DNA of 64,000 nt from Macrosoma leucophasiata (GCA_036365455.1 JAWQUS010000004.1:6455501-6519500); one strand, 5' to 3'; counted from the stretch's first letter, positions 1-11,812 are shown. Numbers and translations are program-made. The notes: generated by a model from the letters alone, not told the origin.

Positions 1-386
1 GTATACTGGTGGTAGAGCTCCAGTGACGGAGCTCGCGGGCGTAGGCACCACCGCATTACCTAATATACTTGCCGCTAAATGGTAGTGTTCAACACTATCG
101 TGTTCCGGTCAGATGGTAATGTACGGCCCTGTAATTTCCGGCACAGAGGCATAAGAAAAAAGGTTGACTGTTAGAGAATGCCTAGTGGCATTAAGTCCGC
201 CTAATGTACTCGGTGCATTGAAGAATAAATAAATAAATAAATAAATAAGACCTTAGGCCTCAGAAGTGGTAACGCATCTGCATTTTGACCTTGGTCTTTG
301 TGTGGGTCTATAGGCTGCAGTCATCACTTAACATCAATGTGAACTGCATGCTTGTTTACCACTTCCATTACATAAAAAAAAAAAAA
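1..386 (+). repeat. R1 repeat (ACTGGTGGTAG family), interrupted copy
   Basis: First of more than a dozen copies of an interspersed repeat called R1 here. A full copy is about 285 bp. It starts with ACTGGTGGTAG, contains a GC-rich 5' segment (GAGCTCC and GGAGCTC form a hairpin), then GTGTTCCGGTCAGGTGG, ACACCTTAGGCCTCAGGAG and TGCATTTTGACCTTGGTC, and ends in CTTCCATTACATAAAAA. The A-rich tail and variable 3' length indicate retroposition. From memory it resembles the 3' end of the Bombyx BMC1-type LINE; that assignment is inference. This copy is interrupted at about 153-250 by a different short repeat with an (AAAT)n tail. Confidence 0.75.
153..250 (+). repeat. short retroposon tail nested in R1
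   Basis: Inserted between GGCACAGAGGCATA and ACCTTAGGCCTCAG, which are contiguous in other R1 copies. It contains AATGCCTAGTGGCATTAAGTC followed by CCGCC and ends in a run of AAAT units. This fits a truncated non-LTR retroposon 3' end of a type common in Lepidoptera. A second fragment with TAAGTCCGCCTTATGTA and the same AAAT tail lies at about 597-655. Confidence 0.55.
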
Positions 387-596
387 ACAAATCTACCCGG
401 ACGAAGTCGTGGGCAGAGCTAGTATAAATGTAGCCTAAGTTACTCCTGTTACTCCTGTTACCTTACTGTTACATCTGCCAGTGAAAGTCCCGTCAAAATC
501 TCTTCCAACCATTCCCAAGATTAGCCCCGCCAAATAGACAGTCAGACAAAAATTGTAAAAAATGTTGTTTTGGTATATGTACCGTGTATACATACA

Positions 597-655
597 TAAG
601 TCCGCCTTATGTATAATTTCTGTGCATACATAAAAGAATAAATAAATAAATAAAT
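597..655 (+). repeat. short retroposon tail fragment with (AAAT)n
   Basis: Shares TAAGTCCGCCT and the AAATAAAT tail with the insertion inside the first R1 copy. It is too short to classify further. Confidence 0.4.
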
Positions 656-930
656 ATGCATTTAGTAAAAAGCGGTTATTTTTATATTACAAACAGACAC
701 TTCAATTTTATTTATGTATTTGTATAGATGTATAGATGAATACCTATTGTACATTTCGGGATTCATTGTACAGCCTTTTGGTGAGCAGAAAACTAAGGAA
801 CTAGGACAAGCATGAACAAGATAAAGCATACAACATTTTTATATCAAATCAATAAAAAAAAAATCGTAATAATTCGGTCACATACACATACCTTAGATAC
901 TAACGTTTAATCATATTCATTTATGAATAA

Positions 931-1155
931 CTAGCTATAACCCGCGGCTCCCGCGTGTATGTAGCTTTTCGCGTAACCTGTGGAAACTCATCAAATCATC
1001 CCATGGCATCCCACAGCAACATTTTTTCGGGATAAAATCTATCCTATATATCCTATGTGTTAATCCAAGTTACCCTCTATGTGTGTGCAAAATTTAATGA
1101 AAATCGGTTCAGCATTTTTTGCTTAAAGCAGGAACAAATATAATATGATATGATG
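931..1155 (+). repeat. interspersed repeat R2 (CGCG...TTTTCGCGTAACC type)
   Basis: Begins near CTAGCTATAACCCGCGGC, contains TTTTCGCGTAACCTGTGGAA, a GGGATAAAA block and TTTAATGAAAATCGGTTCAG. The same block order occurs at 38205-38420, and related minus-strand pieces lie at 14868-15050 and 57826-57910. The pattern is typical of a widespread lepidopteran short repeat. No coding capacity is visible. Confidence 0.55.
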
Positions 1156-1165
1156 ATATGATTTA

Positions 1166-4029
1166 AGAGACATTTCAGTCGCTACGTAAAGACAACAAAT
1201 CGTCATTATATTTATGGGTTACCTACTTATGCAGACTCGAAAATTTCAATGTAAATCTGTTGTATAGAATCAAAACCGACAGTCTGTCTATCTATGCAAT
1301 TAATCAAAAATCGAAAATCCTTCTTCATCAGAATAACCTGATGATAACTTAACAAAATCTCTATTCTTCCATTCCCAACACACCTATCCACATGGAAATC
1401 GCGTGACTCCATGACACCACCGTGGCACCACTCCCACTAACCATATACACTTATATAGGCCGCGTTCTCACACGCCACATGGCATGATAGTTATGTGTAT
1501 ACACGGTTTTATGTTCATACACATTTTTATTTAAGCTTTGACCCGATTCAAGAGTAGCTGTTGCTACAGTTTCATTTTTCTGTTTTGTATTGACGTAATA
1601 ATATGTAAATATGTACAAAAAAAATGTAGTGAAAATTTAAGGACGCATTCTAAAGTTTTTATTGCAAGCGAGCGAAACGGAAAGATAAAGAAGTAAAAAT
1701 CGTGAAAAGTAACATTAGAATCGCTTCAAATGTGGAGGAGAAAATCGATTTTACAAGCTTATAGATAAAGTAGCAGATATCTATAGAACAGAAGATTATA
1801 CATACCTAATAAACGAATCATTTGTCCGTATTCAAGGTAACAGTTAAAATCTCCTGTACTCATTACACATAGTGCAAAGTTTTGTAACACTTTTAGATGC
1901 AAGGGTTAATAATGAATCTTTTTCATATTTAGTAACGGTTCATTTAAACAACTTAAATAAATGAGCACAGCAATATAACCTTTTCAAACCTACAGGGAAA
2001 AATTCATCATAATATAACTCCCTTTGTTTGTTAGACGTCACAATTTATCACTTTGAGTAGGCACTTACTTATAATATGCATGTGTGTTTAATCCACTTGT
2101 TGCTGTTATCAAAATCGATAAGAATACGCATTTTATAGCGAACTAATATTGTATATTCACTGTTAGATCAAAATGTTTTATACACCGATGTACATTTTAC
2201 AGTATCTTGTGCTGAATCTAGCCAAATCGTCCATTTCCCTCTTTTCAAACAATAAGGATATTCGGGCAATGGTTCGGAAAGGAAATTAACCAACATTAAA
2301 TGTTAATTTTAGTATTTGTAGTAAAGATTAACCTAATTTAATGTTTATAAAAACTAAAAATGAAAAATAAGGGAATAAATAAATAATGTTTAGTTGAATT
2401 TGGGCGAATTCGTAGTAGTAACACTTACTCCCGTTATTAAACATAAATCATGATCATGTTCAATTAACTGGAGATATCAGAGAGATACGAAACCGGTACG
2501 ATTCTTACAAAGAGATTAAAGAAAACAATAAACTTCATCCAATTTTGTCCTTTTTACAGAGTCCAAAAGTCATAACATCGAAGTTATTCGAGTTACGTAC
2601 GCTCTAGCAAGAGATTTTATCTGAAATATAACTTCGAAATAACTTTTTATTTCTGTATCAGCGAGCATTACACCCAGCAGTAATTGGCTGCCAAAACTCG
2701 ACTCTTGAACCGGTCAGTTACATCTTTTTATGTCATCGACTGTTGACTAAAGGTGCGACTGACGTGGACAACGTTGCTTATGTTCACTTATGTTAATAAC
2801 GCATGTCTGACATTCGTTTTCCGTGTTTATTCATGTATTAAAACTACCTGACCTTAAGTTGACCCGACAAACTACGTTCTGTCAAAAGTTACCTGACGTT
2901 AAATGTTTGACTGATATGGGTCAATGACAACGAGCTACGATAGAAGTACTACAATATTTATCCTTTTTTTGCCTTAGAAAATTTTGCGGTCTATAACGAA
3001 CTTTGGTTAAACAAATTCAAATTGGTCCAACCGCTCTCGAGTTTTCCGCTTAGCTAGCATTCATTACATTTGCTGACTAATTTTCGTTCATAAAAATTTT
3101 GGAATAGTCCAGAGTGGCGTAGATAATCATTCACAATACTCCTCAAAAAAAAGCAAGCACTTTTTAGTTGCAACACCCTTTGAATGTTTCTTTGCCTGCC
3201 ACTAAAATACCAATATTAAAACACGTCCAAGGTATAATCAATCGTGGTTCCCCATTCCTTCATCGGTTTCCGTCAACTAATTGTAGTGTGGAACAATTAT
3301 TACGTGATTTCTGAGGGTGCAAGCCCTTATATGGGGCATACGGTCGTCGACCCTCCTTCCTTACTAATAGACCTGTTGTTGTTGCTGAGCTGTAAATAAA
3401 GCCATAAAGAAATGATGTTTACACTGGTTAGGCCGAACTAGGTGTGGTTGAATGTAGGGCAAACTGATGGAATAGAATTGTAACGAAGCTGTTTGCAAAG
3501 AAATAAGGAGCGCTCGTGGCATAATTGATAGGTAAACGAACAATGCCAAGGAATGATTCCAAGTGGGACTGGTGTAAGTTGCTGTTAGTAAAGTGGTCGA
3601 TATATATTTTTCCCCATTAATTTAACAATACTACCCATGCCAGTCTTAAAACGGCAACGGTTTTCCTGCGACTAAAAATGAAACAAAATAAAAAATGAAA
3701 TAGTCCAGTTTAAAAATAATTAATCAATTATTACGTCATCTCGGAGGAAGAAAATGGGCAGTCATGCGGCATCAGGATGACTGGACTATTTTAATTTCCC
3801 CCTATTTGTTAGCAATGTCTTGAACAATAAAGTATTTTGATTTAAGTACATATATTGAATTGTTTAATTTTTTTACAACAATGAACACATTTCCGCACAG
3901 TATACGAAACACAATAAAGGATTCATTGTTATATCCAACGGTTGTAGGCGTCTACTGTCATCAAAGTGTTAAGTAGTTTTTATGCTACTCATCCTAATGA
4001 GCATCTAACGGTGGATTATCCAACCCAAC
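1166..4029. other. no recognisable feature
   Basis: AT-rich sequence with only short open frames (under 65 codons) and no convincing protein, RNA or complete repeat. I see nothing here that I can support as a gene. Confidence 0.6.
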
Positions 4030-4302
4030 ATATTGCAGGTAATTTTTGATTGGATAACACCACCGCTGCAGATACTAATCAATCTGCCGCCAAATGGTAA
4101 TGATTTAGTATCAGAACTGTCTTGTAAAATGGTATTGTATAGTAAATTCTATCAAGTTCTGACACAAGCTAGGGGTGACATCACAACGTATCAGCATTTT
4201 GATATGGTGTTTGGATTGGCTAGACTGGTTTCTAGTCTAGGCTGTCATTTACAATCCACGTGAACTGCATGGTTGATTGCGACCTTCATTACATAAAAAA
4301 TA
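4030..4302 (+). repeat. R1 repeat, old diverged copy
   Basis: Retains CACCACCGC, CTGCCGCCAAATGGTAATG, GTGAACTGCATG and the terminal CCTTCATTACATAAAAAA in R1 order, but most of the rest has diverged. This points to an older insertion than the copies at 24.3, 42.7 and 46.8 kb. Confidence 0.55.
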
Positions 4303-4632
4303 TCGACGATACTAGTAAATCATGTAATCAGATTACACAGAAAGCGTGGCCGGCACTGTTCGCGATGATTTATGAATGAGCTCCACGCTTTCCATTGTCA
4401 TCGGCAAATTGTTCGCACCTTTGTTTATCATTAATAGTTAATTCAGTTATTTTGTGATTTGCCTAGTAAAATTTGTATTTTTAAGTCATTTTGATGAAAA
4501 GTTTATTTGTTTTTGCGTAAAAACGAAAAACTACGGCTATCTATCGTAGTACAAAATACAAATTATGAAATGAGTATAAAAAAGCCACAATTTCTTGCTA
4601 ATTTGGCCTCATTGTTGGCGGGTATGTAATTA

Positions 4633-5114
4633 AAGAGCCATTTAGATGGAGAGAGTTTCTCGTACGTTTGGTTCGAGAAAATCGTACGCTACTGTCACGA
4701 GCAATAATCGCCATAACATAATCGTGTCAAAATGTTTACACACAGGCAAGAACTAAAATCTCGCGCACGATTATGTCATACGAGATTCGCCAGGACATAT
4801 CGCCAGGCGATAATTGCCTATGTTTGTTTACACGACGAAATTATCGTAAGCAGATTCTTGCTTAAGAGAATCTCGGCTTGTCTTAACACGATCTCGTATG
4901 ACATATTTTCAAGTTCATACGAGTATCGTACAAATCAGTTTCAACCGATTTCAGTGCGAGATATTACACGGACACAATAATATTCCGTTGCGAGGCGATT
5001 ATCGCCCATGGCAACGAGCGAGAAGAGCGAGTGTTTAGACGAAGAAGAATGTTTTATATTCCTTCGATAATCGTATCTTGGAGACGAGAAACTATCTCCG
5101 TCTAAATGGCTCTT
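4633..5114. mobile_element. 482-bp MITE, Tc1/mariner-type (TA target site)
   Basis: The two ends are inverted repeats of about 33 bp. The left end reads AAGAGCCATTTAGATGGAGA and continues AGTTTCTCGT; the reverse complement of the right end reads AAGAGCCATTTAGACGGAGA and also continues AGTTTCTCGT. TA dinucleotides lie immediately outside both ends (4631-4632 and 5115-5116), the target duplication typical of Tc1/mariner. The interior is full of short inverted motifs such as GCGATAATTGCC and ATCTCGTATGACA with its complement. An 82-codon open frame inside it looks incidental. No transposase is present, so it is non-autonomous. Confidence 0.75.
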
Positions 5115-5528
5115 TATACTTGACGCGTTTTAAAACTGTCATAACTTTCTGTAATTACAACAATAAAAGTGGAGACACCAAAATATTTGGCCCTCCTCGC
5201 TCTCTGCCTATCCCGAAAGGAATTGAGCGTAAAAATACATACATACATTAATTCTAGTTTCACTTTCGTCACATACACATGTATCCTTGTCGCACCATAC
5301 ATGGAAATCGTCGTACGACGGACAATTCAGCATAAGCAGTCGAACGTAGGCATAACAATACCATAACACGGATTAGTCTTGCTATCCTATTAGTATATTC
5401 TCAAGGCCAGTGGCGAATTGATTGCACAACCTTTGGGGTACGGCAGCGAGGGCGGAGAAACGAGCTGTGATAATAAAGAATGTAGTCATACAACATTGTT
5501 GTTAGTTATTACAACCATGAACCTATAC

Positions 5529-5793
5529 TTTTTTTTATGTAATGTCAGTGGTAAACAAGCATGCAGTTCTCATTGATGTTAAGTGATGACTGCAGCATAT
5601 AGACACCTACACAAAGACCAAGGTCAAAATGCAGATGCGTTACCACTCCTGAGGCCTAAGGTGTTATGCCTCTGTGCCGGAAATCACAGGGCCATACATT
5701 ACCCCTGACCGGAACACGACCGGCAAGTATATTAGGTAATGCGGTGGTGCCTACGCCCGCAAGCTCCGGCACTGGAGCTCTACCACCAGTACT
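5529..5793 (-). repeat. R1 repeat, minus strand
   Basis: Reverse-complement R1 from the T-rich tail (TTTTTATGTAATG) to CTACCACCAGTA. It has a deletion in the middle: the usual TAGTGTTCAGCACTA block is missing. It faces another R1 copy head to head, 35 bp away. Confidence 0.75.
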
Positions 5794-5828
5794 TAGATGG
5801 AGGCAACACTTCAAAGTGTAATTTGAAT

Positions 5829-6092
5829 GGTGGTAGAGCTCTAGTGACGGAGCACGCGGGCGTAGGCACATCGTATTGTCTCTATCTGCCGCCGAATGGT
5901 AGTGTTCAGCACTATCGTGTTCCGGTTAGATGGTAATGTATGGCCCCTTAACTATCACAGAGATATAACATTAGGTCTCAACACATCTGCATTTTGACCT
6001 CTGGTTTTTGTGTAGACGTCTATAGAATGCATTCATCACTTAACATCAATGTGAACTGCATGCTTGTTTGCCACCTCCCTTACATAAAAAAA
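5829..6092 (+). repeat. R1 repeat, variant subfamily
   Basis: Runs from GGTGGTAGAGCTCTAGTG to CTTACATAAAAAAA. It differs from the main type by CATCGTATTGTCTCTATCTG in place of the CCGCATTACCTAATATACTT region and by ATTAGGTCTCAACAC. Related variants occur at 31.9 kb, so at least two subfamilies are present. Confidence 0.7.
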
Positions 6093-9000
6093 TACCTATC
6101 TTCAAAATTAAAAAAATACAATCTGTATCGTAATTTTTGTGTATTGCTTTGTGATAGTGAGCATTTTGAAGTGTAGTTTCCATTTTGCATTGCAAAACAT
6201 TCATCAAAAACAGGTGATATCTTCTTCTAGGGAGAAAAACAAAATTATTAAATTCCTACTATCAATGCTTTCCTATTGCTGGTCGTCATAGATTTTTGTC
6301 ACATTAACGGCCTTAACAACCTTGCCTTTGAGGTAAGTGCCTTGATGTACTTCCACTTTCATTCGATTTAGGGTTCCGTACCTCATTAGGAACCTCACTC
6401 GATTTAGACTCGCACTTCGCCGCTGTTATTAATATCAAAAACATGTTCTTAGTACAAGATTGACTGAGTACAAACGTCACTCTACTTTATACTACACTAC
6501 ATCTCATTTTGAAGAAGATAAATCTCAACATCCGTCATCGTGCCATGATTAACGCCAGAGGGTCAACGGCCGCTGGTCGACGGCCGATGTTGGTACGTGT
6601 GTAAATTGAAACGTTCAATTGATTTGCGATAGGAGTGAGCGAGAGGCTGTTACTGTTAAACAAAAAAAACTGTGATGATGTCATTGATTTTCAAGAAAAT
6701 AAAAAAATGTAGCTAAGTGCGCGTCGGGTCGCCCATATAGCAGAAACTTAATCTATACTATCCATATAGTTAACCGGAACAAGCAGACAGACACACATTG
6801 TAAAAAAATGCTTTGGTGTATGTACCGTGTATACCTACATACATAAAATTTTACTACAAAAGCAGTTATTTTTATATTTTACAGACACTCCAATTTTATT
6901 TATTTGTATAGATATAGATGTATAGATTAAAAAGATGGTGACATTATTTCAGTTTCATAAATAGATGCAGGTTTTCAAAAACTTACTTTATGTTAAGTAC
7001 TTTCTATGAGTTAAGCCGTTTTTAACCACAATTAAACACAAAAGCTCTATACAGATCCTTAATCAAATACACACAAGAATACATATTCATAAGAAAGTAT
7101 GACTTTCTTACGGGTATACATATAAAATGTTAAGCTCTCGTTGCTTATGTAAACCAGATATCGTAAGAAGCTTTTGCGATAAGAAGACCACTTACGGCGA
7201 TCATTTTAAGTTAAATTCTTAATTTATCACCGATTCATCGATACCGGGATTTACCGTTTATAATTACTCCCCATAAAAGGTGAAATGAGAGCCAGATTAT
7301 TTAAAATCAATTTTAAAACAAGATTCGAGCAAATTTTAGGTGCAATCATAAAAATTACGTCGCTGGTAAGAAAAGCTTCCAATTTGAATGAATGACAACA
7401 ATAGTAGCAGAACTAAACTGAGTGACCTCCAATTTTAGAATTAGATCTAGTTTTAAAAGAGGACGTGGCTACCGTACAGTGACGGTTGAAAACCTCAATT
7501 AGACATTGTTGAGGTGGCAAAAAAACTTGCCCAAAACATTAATATAGGAGTAATTATATAATAAGAATTTGAGAAGATTGAAATTCTCTTGCAAGAAGAA
7601 ATTACCCATTTAGACTTTATAAGAACATAGTTGTTAGTAAAGTTAAAATATGATTCAAATACGTATGAAGTCTCTGTAGGACAATGTAAAAAAGAAAGTG
7701 TCTATCAGAATAATCATCCATTTTATTAAAATTATCTAGTTATACACTCACATTAGCTCCCGTGCGGTAAGTTTTGAGAGGGCAAAGTTATTTTCAATTT
7801 AAGTATAATGTATCGTCATCAATCACTTGAACAACCTGTCGTCGGTGTGTTAGTTTTGATGAACTGATGGACACTAGCTTCCCGAATGCCATCATTTGTG
7901 AGTTTTTATGTTTGTTATGTCATTCCGTACCAAACCGTTGTTTGGTTTTGTCATTTTTGTATATAATTAGCAGACCCGCCAAACTTCGTATCGCCATCGG
8001 AGATTTTTAAATACGAGTATTTGCTATTATTTTTATATGTTTTTGTTTTTCATACAAACCTGACAATATAAAGAACAAGATTTATCTAATTTGGTGCGTC
8101 GTTTGGAAATTATGTGCATACAAATATTTCGGTGATTCATTTTAATTTAAGTTCATAATACATATAGATTTTTATATGACATTTTTAAAATGTGAAACTG
8201 CGAATTATGAAAGGTACCTTTTAATAAATGGATCTGAGCTCATGTGTTGTTTTGTCTGGGCCTTTTTCTATGTTCTTAAACACTTAATTTTTTGCCAGTT
8301 TTGATTAATTATCAAACTTACAATTAATCAAAACTAAAACAAAAATTTTAGTCCTCCATTTATACAATGAAAATTATAAATGTTGATCAAATCAATATAT
8401 ACAAGAACAACGACACAGATTTTAAGACGTAACTCAATTGCGTGTCTTGTAGTCATTAGTGAAATTCAATAATCCATTATTACCGCTTTCTTCATAATAA
8501 TGCCCCGCTGTTAACTGTTTTACATTCCATAAAGTCTTTCTTTAATATTTTAAAATATATCCGAAAGGAAATATTTAAACGTAATATGGCTGGCGTTGGA
8601 CATGTAAGTTAAATTACTATCTGAAATAACAACTTTATGAGTAAACTAGACACCACAGTTGTAGCCGCCATAATTATAACCAACACACAAATATATTTTC
8701 CTTTGTATCAGGCAATTGGTTAATGGATAATGGCAGAGAGAACTAACTCAGTCAATAAGAGAGAGAAAATTATAACTAAGTGTACAGAATTGAACGTTTG
8801 GAGCTGAACAAATACAATGTTACATAGATTTGCATTTGCATGTCATTTAAGGATAATTCCGTCTTACACGCTGATTGATGATTCCGTCTAAAGTAGAATT
8901 CTTGAGAACAGTAATTTAGTAATAAATGTAAAAACATGCCTGCCTTAATATTTTTACAGCAGAAAAGGATAATATAGATAATTGTAAAGAATCATGTAAA

Positions 9001-9470
9001 AAGAAAAAAGAACATGACGAAAATAAATTAAAAAAAAAACTAAATAAAAACTGTAACAACCTCTTTGAAAAATACTTCGAGGCCGTGTTTGGGTCAAAAG
9101 CTTTATTAGAATCTGAAGTGAAAATCTATTACCATTATAGGAAAAAGAACGGCGAGTAAAAGTTATTGAATGAATGCAACAAAAACTACACGCGTCTAAT
9201 TAAAGGCTTAAGATCTGCGTAATGTTCGTAATATCAGGCAAAATGCACTTAATGTTTTGACGTCATTTCACGGCGCTGGTGCAACTGAAATAAATCACTT
9301 GATCAAATTGTAAATCCCACAGATTATATAACACAATGCAACGTACGTATTGCAGAAACGTAGTAAATGCAATGGTTGTTTTGTCGACATTTTAGCTACT
9401 AAATTATATGACCATTAAAAACTCTATACATATCAATGTACCATAAAAATTGTTTCACGATAAATTGTAA
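6093..9470. other. no gene; possible old repeat scraps
   Basis: AT-rich, with no open frame of note. A TTAGGGTTCCGTACCTCA piece near 6370 and a GTGCGCGTCGGGTCGCC piece near 6720 resemble parts of common lepidopteran interspersed repeats, but they are too short and diverged to bound. Confidence 0.5.
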
Positions 9471-9471
9471 C

Positions 9472-9570
9472 TGCCTCAGTAGTCTAGCGGTAGTAACCCA
9501 ATACCACGGTAGTAGGAAGGACCCGACTAACGGTAGTAAGGGATCGGGGCCTATCAGATATTAATGTGTA
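9472..9570 (+). repeat. tRNA-like SINE head, degraded
   Basis: CTGCCTCAGTAGTCTAGCGG resembles an A-box-containing tRNA-derived SINE start. The B box is not convincing, although GGGATCGGGGCC follows. It is probably an old SINE fragment, not a tRNA gene. Confidence 0.35.
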
Positions 9571-9734
9571 TTATCCTGTATCTCTGGTGTCATTAGGTTT
9601 TATTGAAATAAAGGAAGTCTCTTAGCGTTTTTCGGAAGATATGTAAGTAGTTAAAATTACGTGTTTCGGGTTTAAACTTGTGTACCAAATAGTAATTTAT
9701 AAAAATTTTCTAAATAGCTTTTAACAACAATTTA

Positions 9735-9786
9735 AGTAATAATAAATAATAATAAATAACTAATAAATAATAAATAATAATAAATG
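9735..9786. repeat. AAT/AAAT simple repeat
   Basis: Run of mixed AATAAT and AATAAATA units; a low-complexity tract with no other content. Confidence 0.8.
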
Positions 9787-9951
9787 ACTTCAATTGACCA
9801 GTAATTGTGTAACCTACCGCTAACAATAAGTAGGCAGGTACAAAACGAAAACCAATTAGATTTTCGAAAACAATACGAATACTTGAAAAAACCAAGTAGA
9901 ATCATAAATGCTAACGTTACATCATGACCATAATGTGTGACTAAGTATCAA

Positions 9952-10251
9952 TTAAAATTTTAATTGCCAAGGACCTCTCGATAACGTTCCGTGTTCTGTA
10001 CAAGTTAACGATGACGCCGGTGAGGATTCGAATGCACGTGCTCTTCTTTTGTGTGCAAGTGTCTTGCTCTTGTTCACGTTTCCACTCACTTTGGTGATGC
10101 TCATAGAACAACAAGAGCCACCGGCCGTCGCGGCGGACCAGAGGGGAGTAGCCATAGCGTTTATTAGCGATGCAAAACAGTCATTTTTTGCGGGGAGAAC
10201 TACGTGTGATACACACACACTACAATAATAGTCTATTACTACGAAACTCAC
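9952..10251 (-). other. unrecognised 99-codon open frame in a local duplication (copy A)
   Basis: I do not recognise this protein. The frame runs from an ATG at the right end to TAA at the left. Its C-terminal third reads RARAFESSP, then SLTCTEHGTL, then RGPWQL before the stop. A second minus-strand copy at 10661-10800 reads RARAFEPSQ, SLTCTKHGTL, RGPWQL and also stops just after WQL, so the reading frame is conserved between copies despite DNA divergence. An internal ATGGCTACTCCCCT segment is repeated on the plus strand at 10370. It could be an exon of an expanded gene family or part of an unknown mobile element. No signal peptide or known domain is visible. Confidence 0.35.
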
Positions 10252-10362
10252 ACCTTGACTTTAACAAAATACATAAACAATTTCACACACACATTTAAAC
10301 ATCTGAGCGACAGGCGAAGGACCATTTGGGCTTGTACTTTGACAGAGGGAATGCTTGCATAT

Positions 10363-10440
10363 GGCTACTCCCCTTTGGTCCGACGCAGCGGCCAGTGGCC
10401 CGTGTTACTCTATGGGTGATGCTGCCAGAAATACTGTCAT
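10363..10440 (+). repeat. inverted copy of the duplicated segment (copy B)
   Basis: ATGGCTACTCCCCTTTGGTC and the following GCGGCC...TCTATGGGTGATGC match, on the opposite strand, the part of copy A around 10085-10156. Both encode MATPLWS followed by small residues and a Cys-x-Ser-Met. Confidence 0.55.
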
Positions 10441-10660
10441 TATTTTATTTTGCAAATACATTTTTTCTATATTATATAGACTGCTTACAATTACTTAAAA
10501 AGGGCAGATTTTAGAAAATAATCGATGTGACACGAAATTTGCTTTTTTTTGTAGCAAATGTAAACTATAAGCTGAGTTTAACCGAACAACGCTCAAATAC
10601 GTTTATGATTCAGGTGAAACAGTTTTGGTTTCTAAGTTACTTTCGTGATATTTAATTTAA

Positions 10661-10800
10661 ATTAATTGCCAAGGACCTCTGAATAACAACGTTCCGTGTT
10701 TAGTACAAGTTAATGACTGTGAGGGTTCGAACGCACGTGCCCGCCCGCTTCCGCCGCTCCTGTTTACAGTCTCGACTTACTCTGTTGCTGCTGCCATAAC
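10661..10800 (-). pseudogene. second copy of the duplicated segment (copy C), broken
   Basis: Aligns with copy A across TTGCCAAGGACCTCT, AACGTTCCGTGTT and the GCACGTGC region. In the minus-strand frame it keeps RARAFEPSQSLTCTKHGTL and RGPWQL, but a TAA falls upstream after MAAATE, so it cannot make the same product as copy A. What the family is remains unknown. Confidence 0.4.
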
Positions 10801-11052
10801 ACCAGGTTTATTTTCGTCGCTGTTAATGTCCCTTGTAATATTCGGTGTAGTTTTTCATGAAAATACCTCTTTAAAATAGACTTGAGTTATGTTTCTTATA
10901 CACTTATGACACGTCTCGGATTCACACGGGACTAAATATTGATGTATTCATATTTTGTATGGCTCAGTCTAAGAAAGCCACAATAGACTATTTGGCAAGG
11001 TAATATAAGTAAGGTTTCCGTAATATTTTCTTTTTTTACTTTTTATTACGTA

Positions 11053-11285
11053 CTAGCTGATCCGGCAAACTTCGCATCAGAATGAAATAATGTGTCAAAG
11101 GTTTGATAGATACGGACTATTTGTATGGGAAAATTAAATGGTTTTTACTATTTCCCTTCAATTTCTTCATATTTTCTTACTTTTGACTTCAACAATCATT
11201 CAAAACCAAAATTAGCCAAATTCGTATAGCTGTTCTCGAGTTTTAGCGAGACTAACGAACAGCAATTGATTTTTATATATATAGA
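11053..11285 (-). mobile_element. Helitron family H1, non-autonomous copy
   Basis: Read on the minus strand it starts TCTATATATATAAAAATCAA, contains CTCGAGAACAGC and ends GCCGGATCAGCTAG, with an A before the TC and a T after the CTAG. These are the ends and target expected of a Helitron. Related copies lie at 30555, 38519, 50643 and 56583. There is no Rep/helicase coding. Confidence 0.65.
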
Positions 11286-11485
11286 TAATTTAAAAGAGGT
11301 TTACTACTACACGCACTCCATATAAGATAAACATTTCTGGAAAAAACTACACGATGGTGAATACTATTTTAACAGACTAACACGGAACGTTTTTCTGAAG
11401 GTATAGTTTTCATGCTATGTAGAGTTGATAGAGGAAACACACTTTTCTAAATCCTACTATTACACAATAATCTTACAATTAATCT

Positions 11486-11812
11486 TTGCTTTTGTATCCT
11501 GCATTCAATGATCTTGACATAAATGGTCATACAGCCTTCCGAGTTGAAACCAACAATAAAATGGTAATAGACGATCTTGTTTCAACGCTATCTATGTTCC
11601 CACGCCCCCGGCCCCGTGGGAGTGCGTTTGCGCATCACAGTTTAACTACAAACAGAGCAACTGTTCCGATTAATCGGTTACAAATTGAATATCAACTTTT
11701 TAATGGGATTTACGGGTGTGAACCTATTATAGAGGAATTTAAGGTCGACCCAAACGAGCTACCGGCCATAGATACTATTTTACAATTTGTAAAAAGACGC
11801 CGCTCAAAATAA
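11486..11812 (+). CDS. unrecognised 108-codon open frame, possible exon or element fragment
   Basis: I do not recognise this protein. The open stretch starts at a TTG; the first ATG in frame is codon 26 (11561). Visible traits are a Pro/Arg-rich segment (FPRPRPRG, about residues 38-45), a hydrophilic middle, an acidic stretch EPIIEEFKVDPNELPAI and a basic C-terminus VKRRRSK. A TAA stop is followed about 105 bp later by AATAAA, a plausible polyadenylation signal. The base composition is less AT-rich than its flanks. It begins about 85 bp after a short piece (11375-11402) resembling the duplicated segments at 10 kb. It could be a terminal exon, a retrocopy or part of an unknown element; coding status is unproven. 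Confidence 0.35.
   Translation: MLLYPAFNDLDINGHTAFRVETNNKMVIDDLVSTLSMFPRPRPRGSAFAHHSLTTNRATVPINRLQIEYQLFNGIYGCEPIIEEFKVDPNELPAIDTILQFVKRRRSK

Noticed and set aside
222..247. CRISPR-like or functional tandem array
   Set aside because: Simple AAAT microsatellite forming a retroposon tail. No regular repeat-spacer pattern exists anywhere in the window.
5169..5366. 65-codon open frame as a small gene
   Set aside because: No motif, overlapped by another frame on the opposite strand, and next to a MITE. Length is within chance.
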